Part shown: positions 11,561-21,150 of the stretch, in pieces | Layout of the letters: each line of letters begins with the position of its first letter | How positions within the stretch are numbered: the first letter of the stretch is position 1 | Assembly (NCBI GenBank): GCA_013396755.1 | Contig: VWZF01005201.1 | Coordinates: 233,714 to 297,713 of the forward strand | Direction: 5' to 3' | Length of the DNA stretch: 64,000 nt | DNA from: Sclerurus mexicanus | Taxonomy: Eukaryota; Chordata; Aves; Passeriformes; Furnariidae | The notes under the pieces: model-generated | What the model was told of the DNA's origin: nothing | The model's input: only the letters and a program-made list of their open reading frames with translations | Databases searched by the model: none | Position numbers and translations under genes: made by a program

Positions 11561-12790
11561 CGCTTGGAGCTGACGTTTTCTGGGCACGACGAGGGCTTTG
11601 AAGCAGGAAGACAAAATTAGTGCAGAGAGTTGGCAGGTGAAGAAATGACAGGGTTTTTTTTCCCTCTCCCCCAGCAGCAGAGCCGTCCAGGAGCTATGGA
11701 AACCTTGTTTGGCTAAATAAAAACGCAGAAAGATAACAAGGCTTCATATTTTCCAGCAACGTGTTCGCTGGAACAGCGTGTTATCTGTGTGTGCTGGAGG
11801 CTCCAGGAGAGCCAAAGCTGTTCCTGAAAGTAAACCTGCTGCTTTCCACAGCTGGTAGTAAAGGCTGTCTCCAGCCTCCCCAGGAGGGAGGGGAATAAAA
11901 GCAGTGATTTAGGAGAACCCTGCGAAGGACTGCCGAGAGCTTGCAGGCTGCTCTCTTCTCCAGGCTGCTCCCAGTGCCTTCGGAGACTTACAGCTGTAAA
12001 TTGGGTCAAAACTTGGCCCCAACGCTCCCTCTAGGAACTGGGCAAAAGAGCTCTTCCCCAGGGGATGGCAAAGGCTCGAGAGACGTATTTAATAATAACA
12101 GTAATAATAGAAAATTCACATTTATATATATTCTTGAGCCTTTTGTTGTCCCGGAGTTTGCTACTCGGGAGCACTTGAACAGCTCCCCACCTGCCACTGT
12201 GCTGGTACCACCAGCCACGTTTTTTGAGCGTTGCTGCTGGTTTCCCACACGCTGCTGAAAGTGAAAACACACCCAGGCCTTGCCCAGATCATTCCCTCTC
12301 TCTTGGAAAACTCCTTCCCTTTGCTTTCCAGTCCTTCGTTGCAGCTCCAGCTGTCGGGCTGGGGTAACAGCAAGGAGCGCCTCCTACCCACGTGGGATTG
12401 TGGGCTGCTCTGGCCACACAAATGTTCCTCCAGCTTGGTCTCCGATAACTCTGTCCATGCTGGCTCTCTGCAGCCTGTGCTCCACTGGCTCCAACCTCAC
12501 CAGTCCTGCCCAGCATCTGGTTTAGGGTTTTATGCTGCTGCACATCTCTGTAGGACTTCCCACCCAAGAATAATAGGAATGACAAAGTCCATCTTAGTAG
12601 GAATATTCCTCTATTCCCATAGGAAGCATCACAACCGCGTCCTTAAACAATACAGCTCTGAATGGCAAGCTCGGCTCCACCGAGCAAGGGAGGAAAGACG
12701 GCGCCTTCTGGTCATGAATTGATGTTCCCCTCGATGGGAAGTGACAGCTCCTTCCCGTCTCCTCTTCCCAGAACCAGCCCTGACCACTTC
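11561..12790. other. Intergenic DNA, nothing recognised
   Basis: Unique sequence with an AT-rich patch near 12085-12140. Open frames are short and unassignable. Confidence 0.55.
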
Positions 12791-12870
12791 TTAGAATCAC
12801 TGAGGTTGGAAAAGAGCTCCAAGATCAAGTCCAACCTTCAACCCAAACCGCACCTCTGCCCCGCCATCCC
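12791..12870 (-). mobile_element. Short CR1 LINE 3' remnant (antisense)
   Basis: TTAGAATCACTGAGGTTGGA, then AAAGAGCTCCAAGATCAAGTCCAACC, is the antisense CR1 3' end with several substitutions. The inner boundary is vague because similarity fades into unique DNA. Confidence 0.8.
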
Positions 12871-15800
12871 AACACCAGGAAGGGGATCCAGGACATCCCC
12901 ACGTCGGAGCGACACCAGCACCAGGAGAGGATGAGATTCTTCCTTTTTCTTCCCAAGCATCAACATGTTAAAAAGCCCAAGTTTAATGTAGGTGGCATGT
13001 TTCATACAGGATTTCCCAGGCACCCAAAACACCAGCTGGTGCCATGTTCTGAGGAGCTAACGAGGTGAAACTCCAACACTTCACTCTCGTTCCTACATTC
13101 ACAGGCTCCACAAGGGGCCGAGGCAGCTCCGCCACCACACAGAGCGTCAGCCCCGGCCCCAGTCGGGATGTCTCCATCTCCCAAACACCTGGGCAGCTCT
13201 GGAGGGAGCAGGACTCCTGGGGGACACGGTCTGGAGGGGCTGGCACAGGTCTGGGGTGGACACACCTTCCCAAATCAGTATTCCCGGTATTTTTCCTAAT
13301 GACTCCTGGGGTCATTTTTAAACCACTGAGTAGAATAACAATATTTAAAGCCCGAACGTGGAAGGAAAAAGAAGGGGGAAAGAAAAAGGACAGGGAACAA
13401 ATGAGCTGTTCTCGCTGCTCAGGATGGAATCAGCGTGAAGGAACACTGGAATGAAAATTTCAATTATTTTAGACTTAAAACCATCTATACAGTAAAAGGG
13501 AAGGTTTAGCACATTTTGGAAACAGGTCCATCCCTCCCAGCACCGATGACTTTGGAAAGAGTGAGAAATCCCAAAGAACACGAACCTGCTCAACGTGAAA
13601 TATTTCTGGCCAGTATTATAAGCCACTTGTTTGACTCTGGAAAAGTTCAGCCTCCCCCATTTCCTCACTTGTAGTTTTGTGCGCCCCCCCATAATGAAAA
13701 TTACCAGGTTTTTCAACTAAACTCAATGTGGGGAAAACCCCAGATTATTCTTTGCATAAACTTAGTACAAGGTTTAGTCTGCCTCCTTCTCCTCCCTCGC
13801 TTGTGGCTTGGCTCCCCTTGAGCTTGGAAGAAAGTTTTAGAATCTCAGTTCCTTAAGAAATTAAGACTTTGGCAAAATAATCCTAAAAGCTTAAAAAAGA
13901 AAAGATTAAAATCAATGAACTTACATTCTGAACCATTACCAAGATCTTACTTACCCTGTGCAACCTCCTGGGGACATTGTGAGGTTTAATCAGCTCCAGT
14001 TGGAAAACGCTCTGAAGAGGAAAACTGCCAAATATTGCTCCACTCAGGTAGAGCTAAAACATCTGAATTATAACATCATAAACCAAATAATTTGAAATTT
14101 AACTCCCCTTCCTTGCCAGCATGACTTCACAGGGACCTCATTTCCCCCACCGTGCTGGCAGGATCACACCCCCCAGGCTGCAGGGTGTCCAAATGCTGGG
14201 AATCACCAAAAATGAGAGATTTTTGAACTTCATGGTGCCTTTGAGGCCTCCTCAGTTATTGAATTTTGGGGCTGTCTAACAACACAGCAGACCTGAGCCT
14301 CAGAGCATCCTTGGCCACCCTTGTGGAATCACTTCCCACCATCTCCTAAAGCAGCTCAGCCCCGGGGGAACACCTGGCATTTGCCAAACGTTAGTTTTGG
14401 GGATTTGGTGAGGACATATCCTTTTCCTGCCCTCATTTTCTGAGCACAAAAGCGGGTTTATTGAAGGAAGATGTAAAAGTGAGATTTGACCAAGTCCAGC
14501 ATCAAGGTTCAACCCACTCTTCCCTGCAGGGGGGAAGTGATGATGAGCCAGAGCTCCCAGGATGGGATTTTAATGCTCTGGGGTACAGGTCATGCACAGT
14601 GTCAGTCACCTACCCAAATCTGCACTTTGCAAGGGGTCTCTCGGCCTCGAGGAGTAACCTTGAGAGGCATCCCAGCTCCAGGGAAGATTCCCACCACGCA
14701 GGCAGCTCCAAAAAGACTGGAGCACTGACAAGCTGAAATGTGAAGCATCTTGCCCCATGTGCAAAGTGCCTTGTTCTCAACCACGCTCAGGTCAAGGAGA
14801 TGATAAAAGAACAATCATCTACTTCCAGTCTTGCTTATTCCACTAAGATTAACCCCAAAGGTTTTGTGGAGGGAGGGAGAAAGGTCTCTGTCATTTTTAC
14901 CGACTTGTTTTTAAGCAGTTCTATAAAGAATGGCAGGGGAAAGAGCAATATTTCTATTATAAGGAAAAATAAACAAACAAAAGCGGAATAAAAATAAACT
15001 TCAGGCCAGTTTCCTGGGCTCCATAAATAGAGCTGCTTGACTGACTGCAGTGGGACATCTCACAGCAAGACCAGTAAAACTGAGCTTAATATTCAACTCC
15101 TCCTTGAGCTGTTGCTAAAGCTGTGCAGTGACCCCCCTCTCACTGACCTGTGTCATTTCAGGGACCAATTACTGCCATTTCAGACCACACTCAGCTTTCC
15201 ATCCCTCCTAGGTAAGAGAGTCTCACCTCACTGTACCCCCTGAGACAGGAGACGCTCTGTGAGGAAACTGGAACTAATGAACTGAGGGGGAAGTAGAACC
15301 AAATGCCGAGATCTAAACACTGAGGATCATTGCAATGGGTTCCCCTTAATCACTGCAAAATGACAACATATTTGCCCTGCCTGGGAATTTCAGGAGCACA
15401 CGATACCAAGCCCTGCTCCCATCCCTTCCATGGATTTGTGCTCTTAGGGAAAGACTCAATTATTCAGCACTAACTGCCTGGAAAGGACAAAGCCACTCAA
15501 AGCCATATAATCCCCTTAAAGTGGATGGAACAGCATAAAACAGGAAAAAAACAAACCTATAGGAATATATAGAGTTTGGCCCTATATTCTTCATAGAGAA
15601 TATGCAAAATGCAAACTACACATAGGATAACAAGTCAAGAAAGATATATATTACATGCCCGAGACCTTACAAACTTAAGGAATTTTTAGGAAAAGGGTGA
15701 AGATGGATTAAGAGCACGGGGTTCAAAGTTATGTGGCTTCTGTGCTCCAGAAAAATCACTGCCTTTTTCATGTTCACAGGGAACACAGGAACTGCGGCAA

Positions 15801-16073
15801 AAGAGGCTCCTATGGACTAAAAGAAACTTATATTAAAGAAACTTATATTCTTTGCACTGCGCTGTGCAAAGAGTAAAACACCTATTCAGGTGCTGCACTG
15901 TGATAATCCAAACGGCACCTCAGAAAGGCTACGAACCCCAGCGACAGGCGCCTTAATTTACCCCAACAAACCTGCACCGATAAATGAACTCGTATGAAAG
16001 AAGCAAGCAGCATCTCGACACAACTCGGGGTGGAAGAAAAGTCACCTCCTGAGCCCGCATGCTTGGTTTTTAT
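12871..16073. other. Intergenic DNA; probable TMEM250 3' UTR in its right part
   Basis: No protein gene was found. TMEM250 is on the minus strand and stops at 16074, so its 3' UTR must run leftward from there. Candidate minus-strand AATAAA signals are the one overlapping the stop codon (about 16069-16074) and one at 14457-14462. Neither can be chosen without transcript data. A 15-bp tandem duplication (15820-15849) abuts a hairpin (15850-15871). Open frames in this stretch are short. Confidence 0.45.
15820..15871. repeat. 15-bp tandem duplication next to a perfect hairpin
   Basis: AAAGAAACTTATATT occurs twice in tandem (15820-15834, 15835-15849). It is followed by arms CTTTGCAC and GTGCAAAG around a 6-base loop (15850-15871). 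If the TMEM250 3' UTR extends this far, the hairpin would be in its mRNA. Confidence 0.7.
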
Positions 16074-16493
16074 TTACATATCCACAAACACCATGAAACA
16101 CCAGCCCAGCCCCCCCACGAGCAGCATGGTCACATGGATCCCGTAGATGAGCAGTTCATTGAGGAGGCTGAAGTCGACGCGCCTCCGGCCCAGCAGCAGG
16201 AGGATGATGGAGAGTTTGTACTGGAAGCGCAGGAAGATGCGGATGCCGAGGTACTGGAGGCAGAAGAGGACGGAGAGTGCCACCCAGAGGATGGAGGTGA
16301 AGAGGCTGCAGCTGAAGTACAGCAGGAACCGGATGAAGCCGTACATCCAGCGCGACTTGAGATAGATGTCGAAGTTGTTGTACTTGGTGCGCACCAGGTG
16401 GGTGGTTCTCACGGGGCCGCACGCCGAGTGCAGGCACGTCGTGTGGGGGCCGTGGAAGGAGCGGACCCGGCGGGGGATGGGGATCACAGGCAT
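16074..16493 (-). CDS. TMEM250: TMEM250 (C9orf69), small multi-pass membrane protein
   Basis: The minus strand encodes 139 residues starting MPVIPIPRRVRSFHGPHTTC and ending GGLGWCFMVFVDM. I recognise this as vertebrate TMEM250, whose human form also has 139 residues. Residues 1-50 are polar and basic with Cys20 and Cys25. Residues 51-85 form a long hydrophobic stretch, 93-102 a short one before the GRRRVDF motif, and 113-137 a third. The first in-frame ATG is at 16493. An apparent longer frame starts at a GTG (16541) with TGA two codons upstream, so I reject it. The ATG context is weak (C at -3, C at +4). The whole CDS is in one exon with no break. What I recall of the human protein is a suggested role in S-phase entry and binding of a herpesvirus capsid protein. 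Its molecular function is otherwise unclear. Confidence 0.96.
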   Translation of the reverse strand: MPVIPIPRRVRSFHGPHTTCLHSACGPVRTTHLVRTKYNNFDIYLKSRWMYGFIRFLLYFSCSLFTSILWVALSVLFCLQYLGIRIFLRFQYKLSIILLLLGRRRVDFSLLNELLIYGIHVTMLLVGGLGWCFMVFVDM

Positions 16494-16543
16494 CGGGCAC
16501 CCCCCCCGGCAGCCAGGCCCAGGGTGCGACGGGCAGGGCACAT
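16484..16543 (-). other. Upstream ORF overlapping the TMEM250 start codon
   Basis: An ATG at 16541-16543 opens a 19-codon frame ending in TGA at 16484-16486. It is out of frame with TMEM250 and overlaps its first codons. It lies inside the same exon if the acceptor at 16627 is used. Overlapping uORFs usually lower translation of the main frame, and regulation of TMEM250 by it is inference. The uORF's ATG has G at -3? No: its -3 base is G/T-ambiguous in strength, so initiation efficiency is uncertain. Confidence 0.6.
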
Positions 16544-16626
16544 ATCACACGGGATCCCTCAGCGTGGGGCACGTCCCACGGCCTGGCGAGGCGCGCTCCG
16601 GGCTGGACTTGCAGGGAGGGACAGAC

Positions 16627-16656
16627 CTGCGGGCAGGCAGAGAGGGAAAGGGGAGT
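16627..16656 (-). other. Splice acceptor upstream of the TMEM250 coding exon
   Basis: Read on the minus strand, a pyrimidine tract (CTCCCCTTTCCCTCTCTGCC) leads to CCCGCAG, with AG at 16628-16627, and the exon would begin GTCTGTCCC at 16626. This makes an exon with about 133 bases of 5' UTR before the ATG. It fits the expected organisation of a non-coding first exon plus one coding exon. Confidence 0.7.
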
Positions 16657-16682
16657 TAAGAGCCTTGCTGTTAGCAGTGCTT

Positions 16683-16910
16683 ACTGAAAACCGCTTTACA
16701 GACCTCAGCTTGGTACCTAAAACGGCCTTACAATCATCAGCTTCTTACTTAAACCTGTTCCACAACCCTCAGCTTCTTCAACTGCCTTACAAATCTCAAC
16801 TTCTTACTTAAAACTGCTTTACAATCCTAAACATCGTACTTAAAACTGCTTTACAAACCCCAGCTTCTTACTTAAAGCTGTTTTATAAATCTCAGCTTCT
16901 TGCTTAAAAC
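16683..16910. repeat. 32-bp minisatellite, about seven units, in the TMEM250 intron
   Basis: Plus-strand units start at 16683, 16715, 16747, 16779 (shortened to 27 bp), 16806, 16838 and 16870, with a partial unit from 16902. The consensus is ACTTAAAACTGCTTTACAAA followed by CCTCAGCTTCTT. Units differ by about 10-25%, so the array is fairly old. It lies about 56-283 nt upstream of the splice acceptor in the sense of TMEM250. Confidence 0.9.
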
Positions 16911-16994
16911 AACCGTTTCGCTTCTTTTTGTTTCCCAGAGACACACACAGGAAAACACTGGGCAACCCTCTCAGGCACAGGGTGTGACTTTTGG

Positions 16995-17071
16995 GGTGTC
17001 CTGTGCAGGGCTAAGGGTTGGACTCGATGGTCCTTGTGGGGCCCTTCCAGCTCAGCACAATCTGTGACCCT
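16995..17071 (+). mobile_element. CR1 LINE 3'-end remnant (sense)
   Basis: GGGTTGGACTCGATGGTCCT, then TGTGGGGCCCTTCCAGCTCAG and an ATCTGTGA terminal motif, match the last ~75 bp of a CR1 subfamily. It lies in the presumed TMEM250 intron. Confidence 0.88.
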
Positions 17072-19088
17072 CTTTCCAAACAGCTCCCCAGCAGCACACA
17101 AAACCAGCCAGCCCGTTATAAACTCTACACAGGGAAAAGTTTTGGTCTGAAATGATCCTAATTCACAGATCCTGCTTGATCAAACAGCCACCCTGCAACA
17201 GTCCACCCCTGTGAGCTGGAAGATTCATGGGAGAGTAGTAAGGGTAAGGTATGTGTTTGCATTAGATCGTATTTCCTTTAAAAGCAAAAAAAAAAGGTAC
17301 TTTCGCAAGTGAATTCTAGATTTCTGCTCCTTTCCAAACTTGGCAAAGCTTCACCAAATAAACAAACTGAAAATAATGGAAGGTCTTGGAAGAACAATGA
17401 GGCAATCGTGTTTTTCACACTCCACAGGATGTCCCTCCCCCTGCTCAGGCCAGCCCTGTGCTCTCACTGTCACTGCAAGGCCAGGCAGCCTTTCAAAGGC
17501 ATCCACCAGTTTATTCCTCCCCTCGGGACCTGCAGAGATAAGTGGAATATCTTGATCTTCTGGAGTGTTTAAGATTTATAATCTTAACATCCTTCCACAC
17601 ACCCATTGTTGTTGTGTGAGTGATGAGCAGGAGCCTCTCAGCTGCTCTCTGCTTCACCCCAGGCTTCTGATGTGCCAAATTCCGGGAATTATGAAATGAC
17701 AATGCACTCATCAGATAATGCTGGAAAACAACACGGACTTCCCCAGCCTCCTCACACACCCAAGGCGTCAAGATCCAGGCAGATCTTTCCTCTGTTGAGC
17801 CAAAAATCTGACTGCTCTTAAAACTAAAATTCATTTCAAAGCTACTTCAAGATTTTTTTAGTTTCGTTACTACCACAACTAATCACAGAATGAACGATAA
17901 AGCTGCGGGACATTGCACTTTGATATCTAAAACCTTCTCTGATACAACGTGCATCACTGGGCAAGTCTCTGTGCTGCTTCCTGCCTCAAATTCCATGGAA
18001 ATGGAAACTGCAGTTCTGACCTCTCTTGCTCAGCCCCACGTTCTAATTCCTTTTTGCTGCTAAAGAAATCTGAGCTGATCTCTTGGCTCTCCATGGACAC
18101 AAATAACAACGAGTAGGGGTTAACTTAGGATTTAAGAAACCTAAATTTAGGGCTCCTCTCAACTACCAAAGACACACTCATAATTTTAAGTGCCTCTTGC
18201 CACATTTCCTGCCTGCAGAAAGGAAACACCAAGCAACTCAGGAGTGTGGATTTTGGAAGACCAGAAATTGCTCAGACACCAAACCAACACTGCTCAAAAC
18301 ACCCCAGCCTTGTGCCTGGATCACATGACTGAACACACATCCCACAGGATGCTGCTCAGTGTTTGCTTTCAGGAGTATTTTTGGAGGACTGAATTAGCAA
18401 GAAAGGTCAAAAATCACACACTGTGGATCCAGAGCATTCAGTTTTCAGCAGTGCAGCCTCTCCTTTGCAGCTTCTTTCACCAGGACACAGAGTTTTCCAG
18501 CAAACTCATCCACAAGCAGCCCCTCATTCCATTTCCTGCCCCCAGCCTTTGGTAGGTTCTTGAGATAAACTCGGCTATCCACACTGGAACAGCCACAAGC
18601 AGAAGGATCTTGTGAAAATAAACCCAAATGGGACGGGTTATTACATTGTAAGCGTGCTGCCATCCACTCAGCAGGTCGGGGCTCTGCTGGGACACCACGG
18701 GATTCTCGTAACAAAACAGTGACGTTTCCCTGGGCCACCTTCTAAGAAGAGTGACTGACACTGCACAGGTGCTTCATAGACCACAACACTCCACACAGCA
18801 GCTGATCTGAAAGACAAAACGACAGAGATAAGTTTCGATTTGCTCATTTTCTGTGTTAAAATGTTCCAAATTACGAGGCCCTTCCCTAAGAGCGATTTTT
18901 TTAACGCCACGAAGGCTCTAAAAAGAATCCCACATAGCAAGGTTAGCTGGAAAGAATCAGCAAGCTGGTCCTCAATGCCAGGACAGAGAGAACCGCAAAG
19001 AACCTGTGCTGGTCACCTTCTCCTGCCCCACACTGCTCATCCAGAGAACACCTCCCCCAGCCAACGCTTCCCAAACTGACCACGGAGC
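17072..19088. other. Presumed TMEM250 intron, otherwise featureless
   Basis: Unique sequence of average composition with no recognisable exon, tandem repeat or RNA gene. It is assigned to the intron only because the coding-exon acceptor (16627) and the CpG-rich putative promoter (from 19255) bracket it. Confidence 0.5.
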
Positions 19089-19250
19089 AGCAGATCCTGC
19101 CCTGGGAGGGTGGGCAGGCCCTGGCACAGGCTGCCCCATCCCTGGGAGTGTCCAAGGCCGGGCTGGAGCCTCCTGCTCTATGGAAGGTGTCCCTGCCCAC
19201 GGCAGGGGGTGGCACTGGAGGGACTGTAAGGTCCTTCCGACCCAAACCCT
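19089..19250 (+). mobile_element. CR1 LINE 3' fragment (sense)
   Basis: CCTGGGAGGGTGGGCAGGCC, GGAGTGTCCAAGGCCGGGCTGG, GGTGTCCCTGCCCACGGCAG and GGTCCTTCCGACCCAAACC run in the sense CR1 order. It lies directly next to the CpG-rich block. Confidence 0.92.
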
Positions 19251-19484
19251 GCGGTGCCCCCCCGCCGGTGTGCTGGCACACCATGCCTACACACGGCTCT
19301 GGACACCCACGCCGTAACTTTGGGGCCCTTCTGTCTTGCGGCCGGAAAGCCAGCCCTGCCTCTTGCCCACCCGAGCCCCGAGGATCCCAGCCCGCCCAGC
19401 CCCGAGGAACCGCGAGTGTGGCAGCGTTCTCCCTGCGCTCGGAGGGGCGGCGAGCGGGCACAGCAATCCTCCGGGCGGGACGAG

Positions 19485-19934
19485 NNNNNNNNNNNNNNNN
19501 NNNNNNNNNNNNNNNNNNNNNNNNNNNNNNNNNNNNNNNNNNNNNNNNNNNNNNNNNNNNNNNNNNNNNNNNNNNNNNNNNNNNNNNNNNNNNNNNNNNN
19601 NNNNNNNNNNNNNNNNNNNNNNNNNNNNNNNNNNNNNNNNNNNNNNNNNNNNNNNNNNNNNNNNNNNNNNNNNNNNNNNNNNNNNNNNNNNNNNNNNNNN
19701 NNNNNNNNNNNNNNNNNNNNNNNNNNNNNNNNNNNNNNNNNNNNNNNNNNNNNNNNNNNNNNNNNNNNNNNNNNNNNNNNNNNNNNNNNNNNNNNNNNNN
19801 NNNNNNNNNNNNNNNNNNNNNNNNNNNNNNNNNNNNNNNNNNNNNNNNNNNNNNNNNNNNNNNNNNNNNNNNNNNNNNNNNNNNNNNNNNNNNNNNNNNN
19901 NNNNNNNNNNNNNNNNNNNNNNNNNNNNNNNNNN
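19485..19934. other. Assembly gap (450 N)
   Basis: A run of 450 undetermined bases. Open frames crossing it are meaningless. Confidence 1.
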
Positions 19935-19946
19935 CACACAAAGGCC

Positions 19947-20100
19947 GGGAGCGCCGGAGGGACCGGGGCCGCTTCTTCCCCCTCCTCCTCCTGCTCCTCC
20001 TCCTCCATGCTCCCATCCCAGGGACAGCGGGAGGGACCGGGGCCTCTTCCTCCTCCTCCGGGTCCCCACCCCGGGGGCACCGGGAGGGAGCCGCGGGGCT
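19947..20100. repeat. GC-rich imperfect tandem repeat at the gap edge
   Basis: GGAGGGACCGGGGCC followed by CTTCYTCC/CTCCTCCTCC runs occurs near 19954 and again near 20030, with a third partial copy (GGGAGGGAGCCGCGGGG) near 20083. The array probably continues into the gap and may be why the gap exists. Confidence 0.65.
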
Positions 20101-20291
20101 CAGCGAGCGGCGCGGACACCGCACAGGGCCCTGCGGGCCGGGCCCTCCGCACCCTCTGAACCGGCACCGGGGCCTGNGGCACACACGCCGGGACACAGAG
20201 ACACGCACCGGGGACACACACACCCCGTGAGGGACACGGCGGGGCTCTGTGTTCAGTGTAAGCGGAGCGGCAGCGAAGGGTTGTCCTGAGA

Positions 20292-20769
20292 AATCACGGA
20301 ATGGGTTGGGTTGGGAAGGAGCTTCAAGAGCACCTCGTTCCACCCCCTGCCATGGGCAGGGACACCTTCCACCAGCCCAGGGTGCTCCAAGCCCCGTCCG
20401 ACCTGGCCTTGGACACTCCCAGGGATCCAGGGGCAGCCACAGCTTCCCTGGGCACCCTGTGCCAGGGCCTGCCCACCCTCCCAGGGAACGATTTCTTCCC
20501 CTTATATTCGGCCTAAATCTCCCTTCTTTCAGTGTACAGCCATTCCCCTTGTCCTGTCACTCCGGGCCATTTTAAATAGAACCTCTCCATCTCTCCTGTG
20601 GCTCCCATCAGGTACTCGAAGGTCACATTTAGGTCACCCTGGAACCTCCTCTTTTTCAGCCCCAATCCCAGTTTTCCCCTCGTTTCCTCCCAGCAGAGCT
20701 GCTCCATCCCTCTGGTCGTCTTGGTGCCTCCTCTGGACTCGCTCCAACACCTCCACGTCCTTCCCAAGT
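20292..20769 (-). mobile_element. CR1 LINE 3' fragment (antisense, ~480 bp)
   Basis: On the plus strand it runs AATCACGGAATGGGTTGGGT, CCCCTGCCATGGGCAGGGAC, CAGGGCCTGCCCACCCTCCC, AGCCATTCCCCTTGTCCTGTCA, then the inner CR1 part (AGCAGAGCTGCTCCATCCCT, CTGGACTCGCTCCAACACCT). It is 5'-truncated at about 20769, where it meets another CR1 in the opposite orientation. Confidence 0.95.
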
Positions 20770-21150
20770 CTAGGGAAGGGAGCGGGGCTGGGGAAGGGGC
20801 TGGAGCAGCAGGAGGGGCTGAGGGAGCTCGGGGGGCTCAGCCTGGAGAAAAGGAGGCTCAGGGGGGACTTTCTCATCCCATAAAACCCCCTGCCAGGAGG
20901 GGGGAGCCGGGGGAAGGTCGGGCTCTGCTCCCAGGGAACAGGGACAGGAGGAGAGGGAGCGGCCTCAGGCTGGGACAGAGCAGGGGCAGGTTGAATATTT
21001 GGGGAAATTTCTCCCTGGAAAGGGTGTTCAGGCATTGGAAGGGGCTGCCCAGGGAGGTTTGGAGTGCCCACCCCTGGAGGAGTTTAGGGAAAGGCTGGAC
21101 CTGGCACTTAGAGCCGTGGTCTGGTTGATGTGGTGGTGATGGGTCAAATC
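20770..21150 (+). mobile_element. CR1 LINE fragment (sense), lacking its 3' tip
   Basis: CTCAGCCTGGAGAAAAGGAG, AGGCATTGGAAGGGGCTGCC, CAGGGAGGTTTGGAGT and CTGGACCTGGCACTTAGAGC are sense CR1 of a different subfamily from its neighbour. Similarity stops around GGTGATGGGTCAAA. The usual last ~60 bp (the CCTTCCAACC part and terminal repeats) is missing. Confidence 0.9.

Larger units (their letters stand above)
19255..20250 (-). promoter_or_regulatory. TMEM250: Gapped CpG island, putative TMEM250 promoter and first exon
   Basis: Both flanks of the gap are very GC- and CpG-rich (for example GGAGGGGCGGCGAGCGGG before it and CCTGCGGGCCGGGCCC after it). It lies 2.6-3.6 kb upstream of the TMEM250 acceptor in the right orientation, so it is the best candidate for the promoter and non-coding exon 1. 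I could not find a convincing minus-strand donor in the visible flanks. It may be inside the gap. One isolated ambiguous base is at 20177. Confidence 0.5.

Noticed and set aside
16494..16541. 16-residue N-terminal extension of TMEM250
   Set aside because: It starts at GTG rather than ATG, has an in-frame TGA two codons upstream, and would exceed the known 139-residue length.
16156..16572. 138-codon minus-strand frame overlapping TMEM250
   Set aside because: It begins at GTG, lies in another frame of the GC-rich TMEM250 exon, and its Pro/His/Arg content is typical of a shadow frame.
16059..16811. 250-codon plus-strand frame rich in acidic residues
   Set aside because: It is the antisense shadow of the TMEM250 coding exon and runs on into the minisatellite.
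18943..20343. Long open frames (up to 466 codons) across 19.0-20.3 kb
   Set aside because: They cross 450 undetermined bases and include CR1 sequence. Visible parts are repeat-derived or low complexity.
20311..21128. 145-190-codon frames
   Set aside because: They translate CR1 fragments, which are 3' pieces with no intact reverse-transcriptase region.
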